Below are positions 16,757-24,785 of a DNA stretch of 64,000 nucleotides, one piece after another. Positions within the stretch are counted from its first letter, which is position 1. The number at the start of each line of letters is the position of its first letter. Source of the stretch: SXOA01 sp046153945 (GTDB lineage Bacteria; Planctomycetota; Planctomycetia; Pirellulales; Pirellulaceae); assembly GCA_046153945.1 (NCBI GenBank), contig JBJXFF010000136.1, forward strand, positions 29,957 through 93,956, written 5' to 3'. The notes beneath the pieces are model-generated. The model saw nothing but the letters and a program-made list of their open reading frames with translations, was not told where the DNA came from and did not search any database. Position numbers and translations under genes: made by a program.

Positions 16757-18169
16757 TTAGCTCGTCGTTCTCGCCAGTTCAGCAATCGCTTCCCCTTCGC
16801 TCACAATCGGAATCGGACGCCCAGCGAAATTGGGGAGGGCCACTCGGCGATAGTCGATACCGAGATGGCGATAGATGGTTGCCAAAAAATCGCCCGGGCC
16901 GACCCGCCTCTCGATAGGATCTTCGCCCCGAGCATCGGTCGCGCCAATCACCTGCCCAGTCCGAATGCCGCCGCCGGCGAAGAGCATGCTGTTGGCCCGC
17001 GGCCAGTGGTCCCGTCCCGGCTGAATGACGCCGGCCTCGCCGCTCGCCACTCCGCCGCCGCTGCTGGCGACGTAGGAAATGCGGGGCGTGCGGCCGAACT
17101 CGCCGGTGACGATCACAAGGACCCGCTTGTCGAGGCCGCGCTGATAGACATCCTCAATCAGAGCGGAGACGGACTGGTCGAACGTCGGCGAGCGGAATTT
17201 GTAGGCGTCAAAGACGTGCTGGTTGACGGAATGGTCGTCCCAGTTCTGCACGCGGCCGCAAAGGGGGCCGTCGAACTCCGTCGTCACCACGTCCACCCCC
17301 GCCTCCACCAGTCGGCGGGCGAGCAGGCATTGTTGCCCCCACTGATGCCGGCCGTAGCGGTCTCGCAGCTTGTCATCTTCTTTGGAAAGGTCGAACGCCG
17401 CCCGGGCCGCGGGGCTGGTGAGCAGGTTGAGGGCCTGCGACTCGAAGGCGTCGGCTGCTTGCATGACGCCGGTCGCATCCATCTGCCGCCGCAACTGGTC
17501 GAGCGAACCCTTGAGCCCCATCCGCCGCGACAGGCTGCTCTGCTTGTCTCCGCTCGCACCGATGTTCGGAATCTCGAAGGTGGGGCTGCTTGGATCCCCG
17601 GTCACTTTGAACGGCTCATAGGCGGGGCCGACGTAAGTGGGCCCGGCAATGGTGAAGCTGTCGTAGTTGTCCACCGGATTGACGGCGACGTAATTCGGCA
17701 GCGCCCGCTTCGGGTCCCGCCGCAGATAACTGACGACCGACATCCAGTCCGGATAGACCGGCTTGATCTTGTCCTGCGGATCGGGATCGCCAGCCAGAAT
17801 TTGCAGCGAACCGGCAGGATGCCCGCCGCCGGTATGAGCCACCGACCGAAGCAACGCGTACTTATCCGCCATCTTCGACAGCCGCGGCAGCAGCTCGCCG
17901 ATGCGAATCCCCGCCACGTTCGTCTCAATCGGCCCATACGGCCCGCGATAATCCGCCGGAGCATCCGGCTTGGGATCAAACGTCTCCAGATGGCTTCCGC
18001 CCCCCCGCAGCCAAACCAGAATCACCGCCGTCTTTTCCGCCGGCTTCGCTGCCGGATTCTGCGCTTCTGCCATCGCCCGAATACGCAACAGCTCGGCCAG
18101 GGACAGGCTCGTGAAGCCGACCAGGCCAGTCCGGAGAAGCTCGCGACGAGAGAGGGTAGGGGAAACCAT
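16757..18169 (-). CDS. DUF1501 (sulfatase-like) Tat-exported protein
   Basis: A 470-residue member of the large planctomycete DUF1501 family, which belongs to the alkaline-phosphatase/sulfatase superfamily. The N-terminus carries SRRELLRTG, a twin-arginine signal, then a hydrophobic stretch. Family landmarks are WLRGGGSHLETFDPKPDAP near the start, GEFGRTPR in the last third and GRDHWPRAN. The reaction is not established; family members commonly pair with PSD1 cytochrome proteins, which this one does not. It converges on the ABC gene. There is no clear ribosome binding site before the ATG at 18169. Confidence 0.9.
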   Translation of the reverse strand: MVSPTLSRRELLRTGLVGFTSLSLAELLRIRAMAEAQNPAAKPAEKTAVILVWLRGGGSHLETFDPKPDAPADYRGPYGPIETNVAGIRIGELLPRLSKMADKYALLRSVAHTGGGHPAGSLQILAGDPDPQDKIKPVYPDWMSVVSYLRRDPKRALPNYVAVNPVDNYDSFTIAGPTYVGPAYEPFKVTGDPSSPTFEIPNIGASGDKQSSLSRRMGLKGSLDQLRRQMDATGVMQAADAFESQALNLLTSPAARAAFDLSKEDDKLRDRYGRHQWGQQCLLARRLVEAGVDVVTTEFDGPLCGRVQNWDDHSVNQHVFDAYKFRSPTFDQSVSALIEDVYQRGLDKRVLVIVTGEFGRTPRISYVASSGGGVASGEAGVIQPGRDHWPRANSMLFAGGGIRTGQVIGATDARGEDPIERRVGPGDFLATIYRHLGIDYRRVALPNFAGRPIPIVSEGEAIAELARTTS

Positions 18170-18578
18170 AGGGTGGGAAAATGAGGTCGAGGTGGGAACT
18201 GTATTCTACTCCGGTCGTGAGGTTGTCGAAAGAGATGATTTCCCCTTAAGGGGCTCAAAGCGACCCCTGAGGTCGGAAAAGTCTATAAGTGGCAATACCC
18301 GGCTCCTTGATACACCTTTTCTTGATACACAAATCGTCCCTTTAGAATCAGTGCTCCCCTCGCAACCCCTTGTGCCGCCATTACTTTCGCCCTTGTCCAG
18401 CGACTTTCGAGGCCGCCAGCCGCCTAATTTATGATACACCAAAACCCCTGCTCCTCCGGGGGGCGTCATTCCGATTTTATAACCTATTTTTCAGTCACAT
18501 AAACAGAATCGTGCATCCACTTAACGGAACATTTTCTTCCATTACTACCGATTTATAAAAATCCACCCTCTCCCACCA

Positions 18579-18705
18579 GGAAGCGGACCAGCGCAAGCTG
18601 GCCGGTGAGTCTCGTACCAGCGCAAGCCGGCCGGTGAGTCCGCAACGGCAAGAACCGCTGCTGGGCGATTCAACGTAACCGGCCAGCTTGCGCTGGTCCG
18701 CTTCC
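18579..18705. repeat. 28-bp perfect inverted repeat with a third partial copy
   Basis: The arms 18579-18606 and 18678-18705 are exact reverse complements (GGAAGCGGACCAGCGCAAGC... ). Between them ACCAGCGCAAGCCGGCCGGTGAGT repeats most of the left arm near 18617. Each arm also contains a short internal palindrome (CCAGC/GCTGG). The arrangement is that of a REPIN, two REP units in opposite orientation. Confidence 0.75.
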
Positions 18706-18706
18706 C

Positions 18707-18792
18707 GATGAATTAGAACCCCCCCGATTCATCACCCCCCACGGTATGCAAAAACGGGGTCCGTGATGAATTGGCGCCTCCCCAATTCATCA
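18707..18792. repeat. Two GATGAATT/AATTCATC hairpins
   Basis: GATGAAT at 18707-18713 pairs with ATTCATC at 18727-18733. TGATGAATTGG at 18764-18774 pairs with CCAATTCATCA at 18782-18792 across a 7-base loop. The motif matches the TGATTCATC words in the intervals at 44 kb and 63 kb. Confidence 0.55.
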
Positions 18793-18938
18793 CCCCGGTG
18801 GTCCTCCCCCCTCGAAAGTCCTCCCACGTAGGATGGGACTCCCGTCCCGTCCGCGAACCACTCCGCGAACTTCAGTCACAACCAGGATGCCAAAGATCAA
18901 ACCGCTCCGCCCTCCGCGCGGAGCGCCACCGCAATATT

Positions 18939-18975
18939 AACAACTGTATACTGTTCAATTGGCACTTTCAAGCCC
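18939..18975. repeat. GTATAC/TTGGCACT block, copy 1
   Basis: AACAACTGTATAC, 7 bases, TTGGCACT, 2 bases, CAAGCCC. A near copy with a 6-base gap is at 63418-63453. It resembles a sigma-54 promoter, but GG and GC are one base too close in both copies. Confidence 0.5.
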
Positions 18976-19146
18976 CAGCCGCCATCTTTTCCAAATAACT
19001 GGAAATGAGGGGATTCATGGCCCTTCTCATTCTGCCCGTCCCGTTCACGGGGCTTACCTATAACCCACAAAAGTGCCGAAAGAGACGATTCCCTTTCCAA
19101 AGCCCCCTTTTCCTCCGAATTGACATGTAAACCGCTGTGGTCAATC

Positions 19147-21333
19147 ATGAGGCGAGGGGCTTTCTGGATTAATCTCATGTGTTTCACCATTGCTCGCTGG
19201 TCGCTCCTCCTTCTCTGTCTGCTGCTGACATCTTGTAGCGAAACACCGTTGCGCCCCAGGAAGGCGAAATCGGCCACGGCAAAGGCTGCCGACACGCAGC
19301 TAAAAGCCAGTTCCCCTGAGCCAAGCCCGTTGTCGGTTCGTATCGACTTAGGCTCTCAAACTTCAGAACCAACGATCGAATACGAAGGCCCGATTCGCGT
19401 CGTCGTGACCAACCATTTGGACCACTCTGTGCGGATTTGGAGTCCGCAGAAAACGAAAAATGGCTATCACCAGTTTTCGTTTCACTTTAAGAATCCAAAG
19501 ACCGGCAAGGAGAAGATCGCCCGTAGAAGCGACGTGGAGGATCAGGAATATTGGAAATTGCTGGCCCTAGAATCCAGACACGGCGCGGAGCTAGTCGAGA
19601 TTGCTGCGAAAGGGGAAGCCTCCTTTGAGTTTTATCTCAGCACGTTTGCGTGGGGGGAGCGGGCCTGGGGAGGACTCCCGAGTCCCAATTCCGACCAACC
19701 GTACTCCGTCTGGGTCGAGTTCGCGAATGCCGACGGTTCTCGGGAGCATGTTTGGACGGGCTCGGTTCACAGTGAACCGATTGCGGCAAGATTCGTCGCC
19801 AATCGCCTCAGCACCCCCCATCATTACCTCTGGAATGGGTTTGCTGAGAAAGCAATTGAAGTCATGGAGTCGGACCCAAAGTGGATTTCCAGGACCGATG
19901 AGGACCGGTGTACTCCGCTCCACCACGCAGCCAGGTTTGGGCCGCCGGAGGCCGTTCAGTGGCTCCTCGCTCGCGGTGCGGACGTGAATGCCGTGGCTTA
20001 CAACGGATTTACCCCTCTCCATCTCGCGGATGATCCGGCCATTATTCGCCTGATTCTCGAGAAAAAACCGGATTTGACAATTCGCAACACTATTCAGGGC
20101 GAAACGGCTCGCCAGGAAGCTGCGTCAAATCTGGCGAATGCTCGCGATGGAGCCAGCCGGAAGCGATTGCAACAGATCATGAAACTGTACGAGGGGGCGG
20201 GGGGAGAAGCCGACTTGCTTACGGCAATCACCGTGGGGGATCTTAAACGCGTAAAGGCCATCCTCGAAAAATCTCCGGCCCTCGCCGATGACTTTCAAGA
20301 CGAAAGTCCGCTGCGAATGGCTGCCTCGCGCGGCCATTTTGAAATCTGCAAGTACTTGCTGGACAACTTTCGCGTCGATGTCAATGACTTCGAGCGCGGC
20401 ACCGGCTATCCCATTATCAAAGGGGCGCTGGCCCATCCGAAGATCGTTAAACTGCTCATCGAACACGGCGCGGACTTGAAGAAGCGGATTACCTGGATGG
20501 GGGGGCGCACCGGAATCTGGATCATCGGCGACGATGCCACGGCACTCCACTATGCGGCCGATGACGGCGTCCCGGAAACTGTCACTCTCCTTATCGAAAA
20601 TGGCGTGGACATCTTTGCGACAGCGCACGACATATTTAACGACAAGAGCGAGCAAACAGCATTGGAAGTCGCAGCCTACTTTGGCAAGGCGGACAATGCG
20701 GAGGCGATTATCAATCATCCAAAGTTTGATCTGGCGGAACCTGAAAATAAGCAGGCACTCCTCGATAAGTGTCTTCGGCTGGGAGCCAACCCCAGTTGGC
20801 TTGCCCGAGAAGCGAATCGCCCCAAGCTGATGGAAGTCTTAATCCGTAAGGGAGCCAACCCGAACACCAGCATAGACGGCGTCACTTCCATACAGATCGC
20901 CGCCCGCGACATACACCCCACTCACCCAGACGAAAACGACGACATCAAGCAAACCATTGCGGTTCTCACCAAGCACGGGGCGAAAATGGACCTGTTCTCG
21001 GCAGTGGCCATCGGCGACGAACGGCAAGTTCAGGCGCTGCTTGCCAACGATCCCAAGTCGGCGAATGCCCGCGGCCCCGACGGCTATCCCGCGCTGCACT
21101 TCGCCGTCGGCATGAATTACAAGAGCATCGTCGCTGCTCTGCTCAAGGCAGGCGGCGACGTAAATATCCCGAACAAGAGCGAGAACACAGGCGGGGTCGG
21201 TGAAACAGCCCTCGATTGTGCCGAGTTTTGGGAACGCGACGAAATTGCGAAACTCCTAATCGACGCTGGCGGCAAGCACCAGACTGAAATGAAGTCGACC
21301 GAACCTGCCCCGAGTTCGACCAAGTCGCCATGA
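19147..21333 (+). CDS. Ankyrin-repeat lipoprotein
   Basis: A predicted lipoprotein: hydrophobic segment followed by LLTSCSE, a good lipobox, near residue 30. The middle N-terminal part (about 50-240) is beta-rich with no recognised domain. From about 245 to the end are ankyrin repeats with TPLHxAA, AVQWLLARGADVNA, LLIEHGAD, ALHYAADDG and AALLKAGGDVNIPNKS. Ankyrin arrays bind proteins; here it would act at the cell envelope. The ATG at 19147 was chosen. An ATG at 19177 still leaves a full signal peptide, and a TTG at 19120 is less likely. Its stop overlaps an ATG (21330) of the next frame. Confidence 0.85.
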   Translation: MRRGAFWINLMCFTIARWSLLLLCLLLTSCSETPLRPRKAKSATAKAADTQLKASSPEPSPLSVRIDLGSQTSEPTIEYEGPIRVVVTNHLDHSVRIWSPQKTKNGYHQFSFHFKNPKTGKEKIARRSDVEDQEYWKLLALESRHGAELVEIAAKGEASFEFYLSTFAWGERAWGGLPSPNSDQPYSVWVEFANADGSREHVWTGSVHSEPIAARFVANRLSTPHHYLWNGFAEKAIEVMESDPKWISRTDEDRCTPLHHAARFGPPEAVQWLLARGADVNAVAYNGFTPLHLADDPAIIRLILEKKPDLTIRNTIQGETARQEAASNLANARDGASRKRLQQIMKLYEGAGGEADLLTAITVGDLKRVKAILEKSPALADDFQDESPLRMAASRGHFEICKYLLDNFRVDVNDFERGTGYPIIKGALAHPKIVKLLIEHGADLKKRITWMGGRTGIWIIGDDATALHYAADDGVPETVTLLIENGVDIFATAHDIFNDKSEQTALEVAAYFGKADNAEAIINHPKFDLAEPENKQALLDKCLRLGANPSWLAREANRPKLMEVLIRKGANPNTSIDGVTSIQIAARDIHPTHPDENDDIKQTIAVLTKHGAKMDLFSAVAIGDERQVQALLANDPKSANARGPDGYPALHFAVGMNYKSIVAALLKAGGDVNIPNKSENTGGVGETALDCAEFWERDEIAKLLIDAGGKHQTEMKSTEPAPSSTKSP

Positions 21334-21367
21334 ATTCAGCCAAGTTTTTCTTCGCTTCGGAGTGGTG

Positions 21368-21373
21368 TATACT
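21368..21373 (+). promoter_or_regulatory. Possible -10 box of a leaderless transcript
   Basis: TATACT ends 7 bases before the ATG at 21381, which would put the transcription start at or next to the start codon. The matching -35 region (TTTTTC) is poor. This is offered as an alternative to coupling with the ankyrin gene. Confidence 0.3.
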
Positions 21374-21380
21374 TCCTGAT

Positions 21381-21782
21381 ATGAACCTGAATGTGACACA
21401 ACAGCAGCTGGATGCCCTGGAGCGCGGTCAGCGCGAAGCGGTTCTGGTCCGCAATGAGCGGACGCGGAAGGAGTATGCCCTGATTTCGAAAGCGTCGTTT
21501 GCCAAGCTGCAGCCGCTGCTTAGGCAGGTCGCCCAGTCGCAGAATGGGGGGAGCGGAGAAAACGGCAAGACCTGGACGGAAGACAAAAATGCCCGCAGGT
21601 TTGCCCTGATCAACAAGCAGATTGACGATAAGCTGACCCGGTCTGAGACACGCGAATTGGAACTGCTGCAGTCGGAGCTTGACCGATACCTGGAACACAC
21701 CGCCCCGCGAGATAACCACATCCTGGAGTTGATCCTGGAGGGCCTCCAGCAGCGAGCCAAACGGAAGAAGAATGCCGGCTAG
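21381..21782 (+). CDS. Small charged protein encoded with an HNH nuclease
   Basis: A 133-residue protein starting MNLNVTQQQLDALERGQ. The first 50 residues resemble the short strand-helix antitoxin-like segments that accompany many toxins (EAVLVRNERTRKEYALISKASF); the remainder is highly charged and helical (RSETRELELLQSELDRYLE). The function is unknown. Its last 11 bases overlap the HNH gene, indicating coupled translation. A longer start at 21330 overlaps the ankyrin stop in the ATGA manner and adds 17 residues of no clear character. Confidence 0.6.
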   Translation: MNLNVTQQQLDALERGQREAVLVRNERTRKEYALISKASFAKLQPLLRQVAQSQNGGSGENGKTWTEDKNARRFALINKQIDDKLTRSETRELELLQSELDRYLEHTAPRDNHILELILEGLQQRAKRKKNAG

Positions 21783-22380
21783 CAACGACCCGTTTCGTTA
21801 TCCCAAACGACCGCACGTTCGCCGGCACGGCCCCGCCGGTTACGACGACATTGAGAGTTTTCGTCCGTGGCTACGCGACGAATTTCAATTTCGCTGCGTG
21901 TATTGCCTGGAACGGGAAGTGTGGACGAAATCGGTCGCAGCATTCGACATCGACCACCATGCCGCACTCGGCAGGCATCCTGGATTGCAATTCGACTACG
22001 ACAATTTGTTCTATGTATGCCACGCTTGCAATTTGTCGAAGGGATCGCAGGCCGTGCCTGACCCGCTTCAAGCAATGCTCTCCTCGGCAGTGATTGTGAA
22101 GAAGAACGGCGAATTGGAGGGCAAGACTCCACCCGCGAAAAAACTGATCGCGTGCCTTAGGCTGAATCGAGCGGCGTACAAGGAAAGACGCCAACTCATC
22201 AGGGCCATCATCTTATTGGCAAGCAAGTTCGACTTGGGTCTGTTGGGCAAAATGCTCGGCTATCCCGCGAACTTGCCAGACTTATCGCAGCTTCGCCCAC
22301 CGACAAATCGGCGTCCCGCCGGAATTCGAAAATCGTGCTTCGCCCGGCAAGCGGCGGGAAGACTGCCAGATACCTATTAG
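21772..22380 (+). CDS. HNH endonuclease
   Basis: A 202-residue protein with a clear HNH/beta-beta-alpha-metal motif: CVYC (zinc pair), FDIDHHAALGRHP (the D-H-H catalytic core), then FYVCHACNLSKGS with the second CxxC and the final Asn. Such domains cut DNA, in restriction, homing or repair enzymes. The C-terminal 90 residues are basic and helical and lack a known specificity domain. The overlapping small upstream gene may be its partner. The stop overlaps the convergent secreted-protein gene by 4 bases. Confidence 0.8.
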   Translation: MPASNDPFRYPKRPHVRRHGPAGYDDIESFRPWLRDEFQFRCVYCLEREVWTKSVAAFDIDHHAALGRHPGLQFDYDNLFYVCHACNLSKGSQAVPDPLQAMLSSAVIVKKNGELEGKTPPAKKLIACLRLNRAAYKERRQLIRAIILLASKFDLGLLGKMLGYPANLPDLSQLRPPTNRRPAGIRKSCFARQAAGRLPDTY

Positions 22381-23648
22381 TTCCCCGCATTCACCTTCGG
22401 CATCGGCGGCGGTTGTTTCCAGGTCCAGCCGGAGTCGTACTTCACGTTGAGGTACGGCGTTTCGACCACGCGGCCACCTTCCTTGCGGCTGATGTGGATG
22501 GCGTCGAGGATGCCGCTGGAGAGGAGGGTTCGCTCGACGGGCCAGGCGGGTTTGCCGGTGTGGATCATCTGCTCGGCCCCTTTGAGCAAGTGGGTGAAGT
22601 GGGCGAAGGGGCGGTCCTCCTGGAGTAGGAACAGAGTCGAGTCTGCCGAGCCGTCCGCGTATTTCCAGGCCCCGGAGAAGTCGCCGTAGCCGCCGTCCAT
22701 CGTGAAGACGCTGGCCCGCAGGCCGTCCGCATATTCAATCTGCATCAGGCTCGGCTGCTTGATCTCTTCGCGGAAGGTCTTGCCGGCGGGGACGGGATGG
22801 TTCTTGAAGCGGGAGACGGCGGCATCGAGCAGCTTGAGGTCAAATTCTCCCCGCTCGCCCGCTTTCCAAACGGCGTCCCCTTCCAGGAAGCGGACTTGCT
22901 TGATGCCGGTTTCGCCACCTTTCCGCTGCTCGGCGAGGGCCTGAAGCCCCTCCAGCGCGTGAAAGCCGTAGGCGTCGAGCGTGTGGTAGGAGGTGACGAC
23001 GATTTCCTTGAGGGGCTGGTCGCGCTTGATGTCGGTGGCGGGCTCCCGCCAGGCGGACGGCAGCGATGAGCCGGCCATGAACGGGATTTTGAGCCGCTGG
23101 GTCTGGCCGTAAATCCATTCGCAGTCCTTCCAGTTGTCGGCGACGTGCTTGTCGCTGAAGACGGGGACGACGCGGCCGCTCTTCTCGAAGACCTTGACCA
23201 CCTCTTCCCAGAACCGCCGCTTGGGAAACTGCGTCTGCCCCGTGGGACTCATCGGATAGTTGCCGTGCTCGGCCACGATGATGACACCGTCCACCGCCAG
23301 CTTGTCGTCGCCGTTCGTCAATGCGCCGGCGATCGAGTCGTAAATCTTAAAGCCATGCTTTTCCGCCAGCTTGCGGCTCTTGTCGCTTTCGGGGAACTGG
23401 TCAATGTAAGCCGAGACGAGCTTGAGCTTCGGAAACTCCCCCTGGCCATCGAGCGTGAACCCTTCCACCAAACGCCCGGCGATGACATCGGCGTGGGTAT
23501 TCGTCCGCCACTCCGTGGTGATGACGGCGACGGTGGGGATTTTCGCCGGCTCCCCGGCTGAGGCAAATGCCGGAAGAAGGAAGAGAACAAGCCACGGATG
23601 GAACACGGAAGAACACGGATAAGAAAAGGGACCGCCTCTGCTCTTCAT
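22377..23648 (-). CDS. Secreted planctomycete protein of unknown function
   Basis: A 423-residue exported protein. The start at 23648 is supported by GGGAGA 7 bases upstream. The signal peptide runs to ASAGEP. The mature part begins with a strand-turn segment, VAVITTEWRTNTHADVIAGR, and continues with VDGVIIVAEHGNYP, a layout that recalls the nucleotide-binding half of Gfo/Idh/MocA dehydrogenases but lacks a clear GxGxxG. The C-terminal part has HISRKEGGRVVETPYLNV. No function is claimed. The signal-peptide codons lie in a 10-bp repeat (23591-23620). Confidence 0.7.
   Translation of the reverse strand: MKSRGGPFSYPCSSVFHPWLVLFLLPAFASAGEPAKIPTVAVITTEWRTNTHADVIAGRLVEGFTLDGQGEFPKLKLVSAYIDQFPESDKSRKLAEKHGFKIYDSIAGALTNGDDKLAVDGVIIVAEHGNYPMSPTGQTQFPKRRFWEEVVKVFEKSGRVVPVFSDKHVADNWKDCEWIYGQTQRLKIPFMAGSSLPSAWREPATDIKRDQPLKEIVVTSYHTLDAYGFHALEGLQALAEQRKGGETGIKQVRFLEGDAVWKAGERGEFDLKLLDAAVSRFKNHPVPAGKTFREEIKQPSLMQIEYADGLRASVFTMDGGYGDFSGAWKYADGSADSTLFLLQEDRPFAHFTHLLKGAEQMIHTGKPAWPVERTLLSSGILDAIHISRKEGGRVVETPYLNVKYDSGWTWKQPPPMPKVNAGN
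23591..23620. repeat. 10-bp tandem repeat (ACACGGA type) inside a signal peptide
   Basis: Three decamers, GCCACGGATG, GAACACGGAA and GAACACGGAT, lie within the signal-peptide codons of the minus-strand secreted protein. Confidence 0.7.
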
Positions 23649-23716
23649 TTTTCTGTCTCCCATTTTTTTGTCCAAAACAAAAGGGCAATTGGAGTCGTGA
23701 CCGTAATGATTGTACG

Positions 23717-24715
23717 ATGAATGCGCCGGCTTCGCCTGCATCCAACCCGTCTGGTGTCTTCATGACTCTCGTCAGCCGTTTCAAACTCTCTCGCACGCTC
23801 CGCTGGATTCTGGCCATCGGCGGCATCGTTGTCCTCGCGGCGATGCTGTTCATCAATTACCGCTTCTACTTGCCAGTCGGAACTGGCCCCGCGGGTCCCC
23901 CCGTTGCCGCGGAGCCATTTGAGAAGCCGTGGTCCGAGCGAAAGGTCGTGCTGGTAGGCATCGGCGACAGTGTGACCGCCGGCTTTGGGGCGTCGAAGGG
24001 GAAGAGCTATGTGGAGCGACTGGCGGACAATCCGCCGGATGAATTCGCCGACATGCAAGGCCGCTCGCTTCGCCGGGTGTTGCCGAATCTACAGGTCAAG
24101 AACATCGCCGTATCCGGAAGCAACTCCCTGCAACATGTAGGCTATGTCGAAAACAACCTCGAAACTCAGCCGGAGGATGTTTTTGGTATCGTGGTGATGA
24201 CCTGCGGCGGCAACGACCTCATCCATTGGTACGGCCGCCAGCCGCCGCGAGAGGGAGCGATGTTCGGCGCGACGCTCCAGCAGGCCCAGCCCTGGATTGC
24301 CAACTACAAAACGCGGCTGGGTGGGTTGCTGACGGACATGGAGAAGAAATTCCCCGGCGGTTGCCTGATCTTTCTGGCGGATATTTATGATCCGTCCGAC
24401 GGCGTCGGCGATCCGGAGACGACCTGGGCACTTCCCCCGTGGCCCGATGCACTCTCCATCCTCGCCGCCTACAACCAAACCTTTCGCGACGTCGCCGCAA
24501 CGCACCCCAACGTTCGCGTCGTTCCCATGCATGACACTTTCCTCGGCCACGGCATCCATTGCCGCCAATGGTGGCGGCAGAACTATTGCAGCAGCGACCC
24601 CACTTATTGGTACGGCGATATTTTGGAGGATCCCAACGACCGGGGCTATGATGCGCTTCGGCGAGTGTTTCTGAATGAGATTGTCAAGGAAGAGAAGCGG
24701 CTGAGGGCAGAATGA
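23717..24715 (+). CDS. SGNH/GDSL-type hydrolase, membrane-anchored
   Basis: A 332-residue protein with one hydrophobic helix (about 30-50), probably a signal anchor. Block I is GIGDSVTAG (nucleophile Ser), block II ISVSG-like IAVSGSNS, and block III TCGGNDL, with the Gly and Asn oxyanion residues. Block V, normally D-x-x-H, reads ILEDPNDRGY, with Asp where the catalytic His should be, so the triad is either incomplete or uses another His (HGIHC lies 30 residues earlier). The alternative start at 23762 would shorten the N-terminus by 15. It is divergent from the secreted protein at 22377-23648. Confidence 0.8.
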   Translation: MNAPASPASNPSGVFMTLVSRFKLSRTLRWILAIGGIVVLAAMLFINYRFYLPVGTGPAGPPVAAEPFEKPWSERKVVLVGIGDSVTAGFGASKGKSYVERLADNPPDEFADMQGRSLRRVLPNLQVKNIAVSGSNSLQHVGYVENNLETQPEDVFGIVVMTCGGNDLIHWYGRQPPREGAMFGATLQQAQPWIANYKTRLGGLLTDMEKKFPGGCLIFLADIYDPSDGVGDPETTWALPPWPDALSILAAYNQTFRDVAATHPNVRVVPMHDTFLGHGIHCRQWWRQNYCSSDPTYWYGDILEDPNDRGYDALRRVFLNEIVKEEKRLRAE

Positions 24716-24731
24716 GCGGTGAGTTCCGAAG

Positions 24732-24779
24732 AGGAGTAGGATTAAGAGTAGGATTAGGATTAAGATTAAGATTAAGATT
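24732..24779. repeat. 6-bp tandem repeat (AGGATT/AAGATT)
   Basis: Seven to eight hexamers (AGGATT, AAGAGT, AGGATT twice, AAGATT three times) lie directly before the start of the DUF1501 gene, where its promoter or ribosome binding site would be. Confidence 0.8.
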
Positions 24780-24785
24780 GTGACT

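Larger units (their letters stand above)
18170..19146. other. Non-coding interval of about 1 kb with repeats
   Basis: No reading frame here has coding character. The stretch contains three TTGATACAC/ATGATACACC motifs (near 18306, 18320, 18430), a 28-bp inverted repeat (18579-18705), GATGAAT/ATTCATC hairpins (18707-18792), a GTATAC/TTGGCACT block (18939-18975), and CGAAAGAGAYGATT at both 18227-18240 and 19077-19090. Several of these recur at 43925-45041 or 62754-64000. Promoters for the flanking divergent genes must also lie here but were not identified. Confidence 0.6.

Noticed and set aside
18959..18974. TTGGCACT...CAAGCC as a standard sigma-54 promoter
   Set aside because: The distance between GG and GC is one base short in both copies, so it does not meet the -24/-12 rule.
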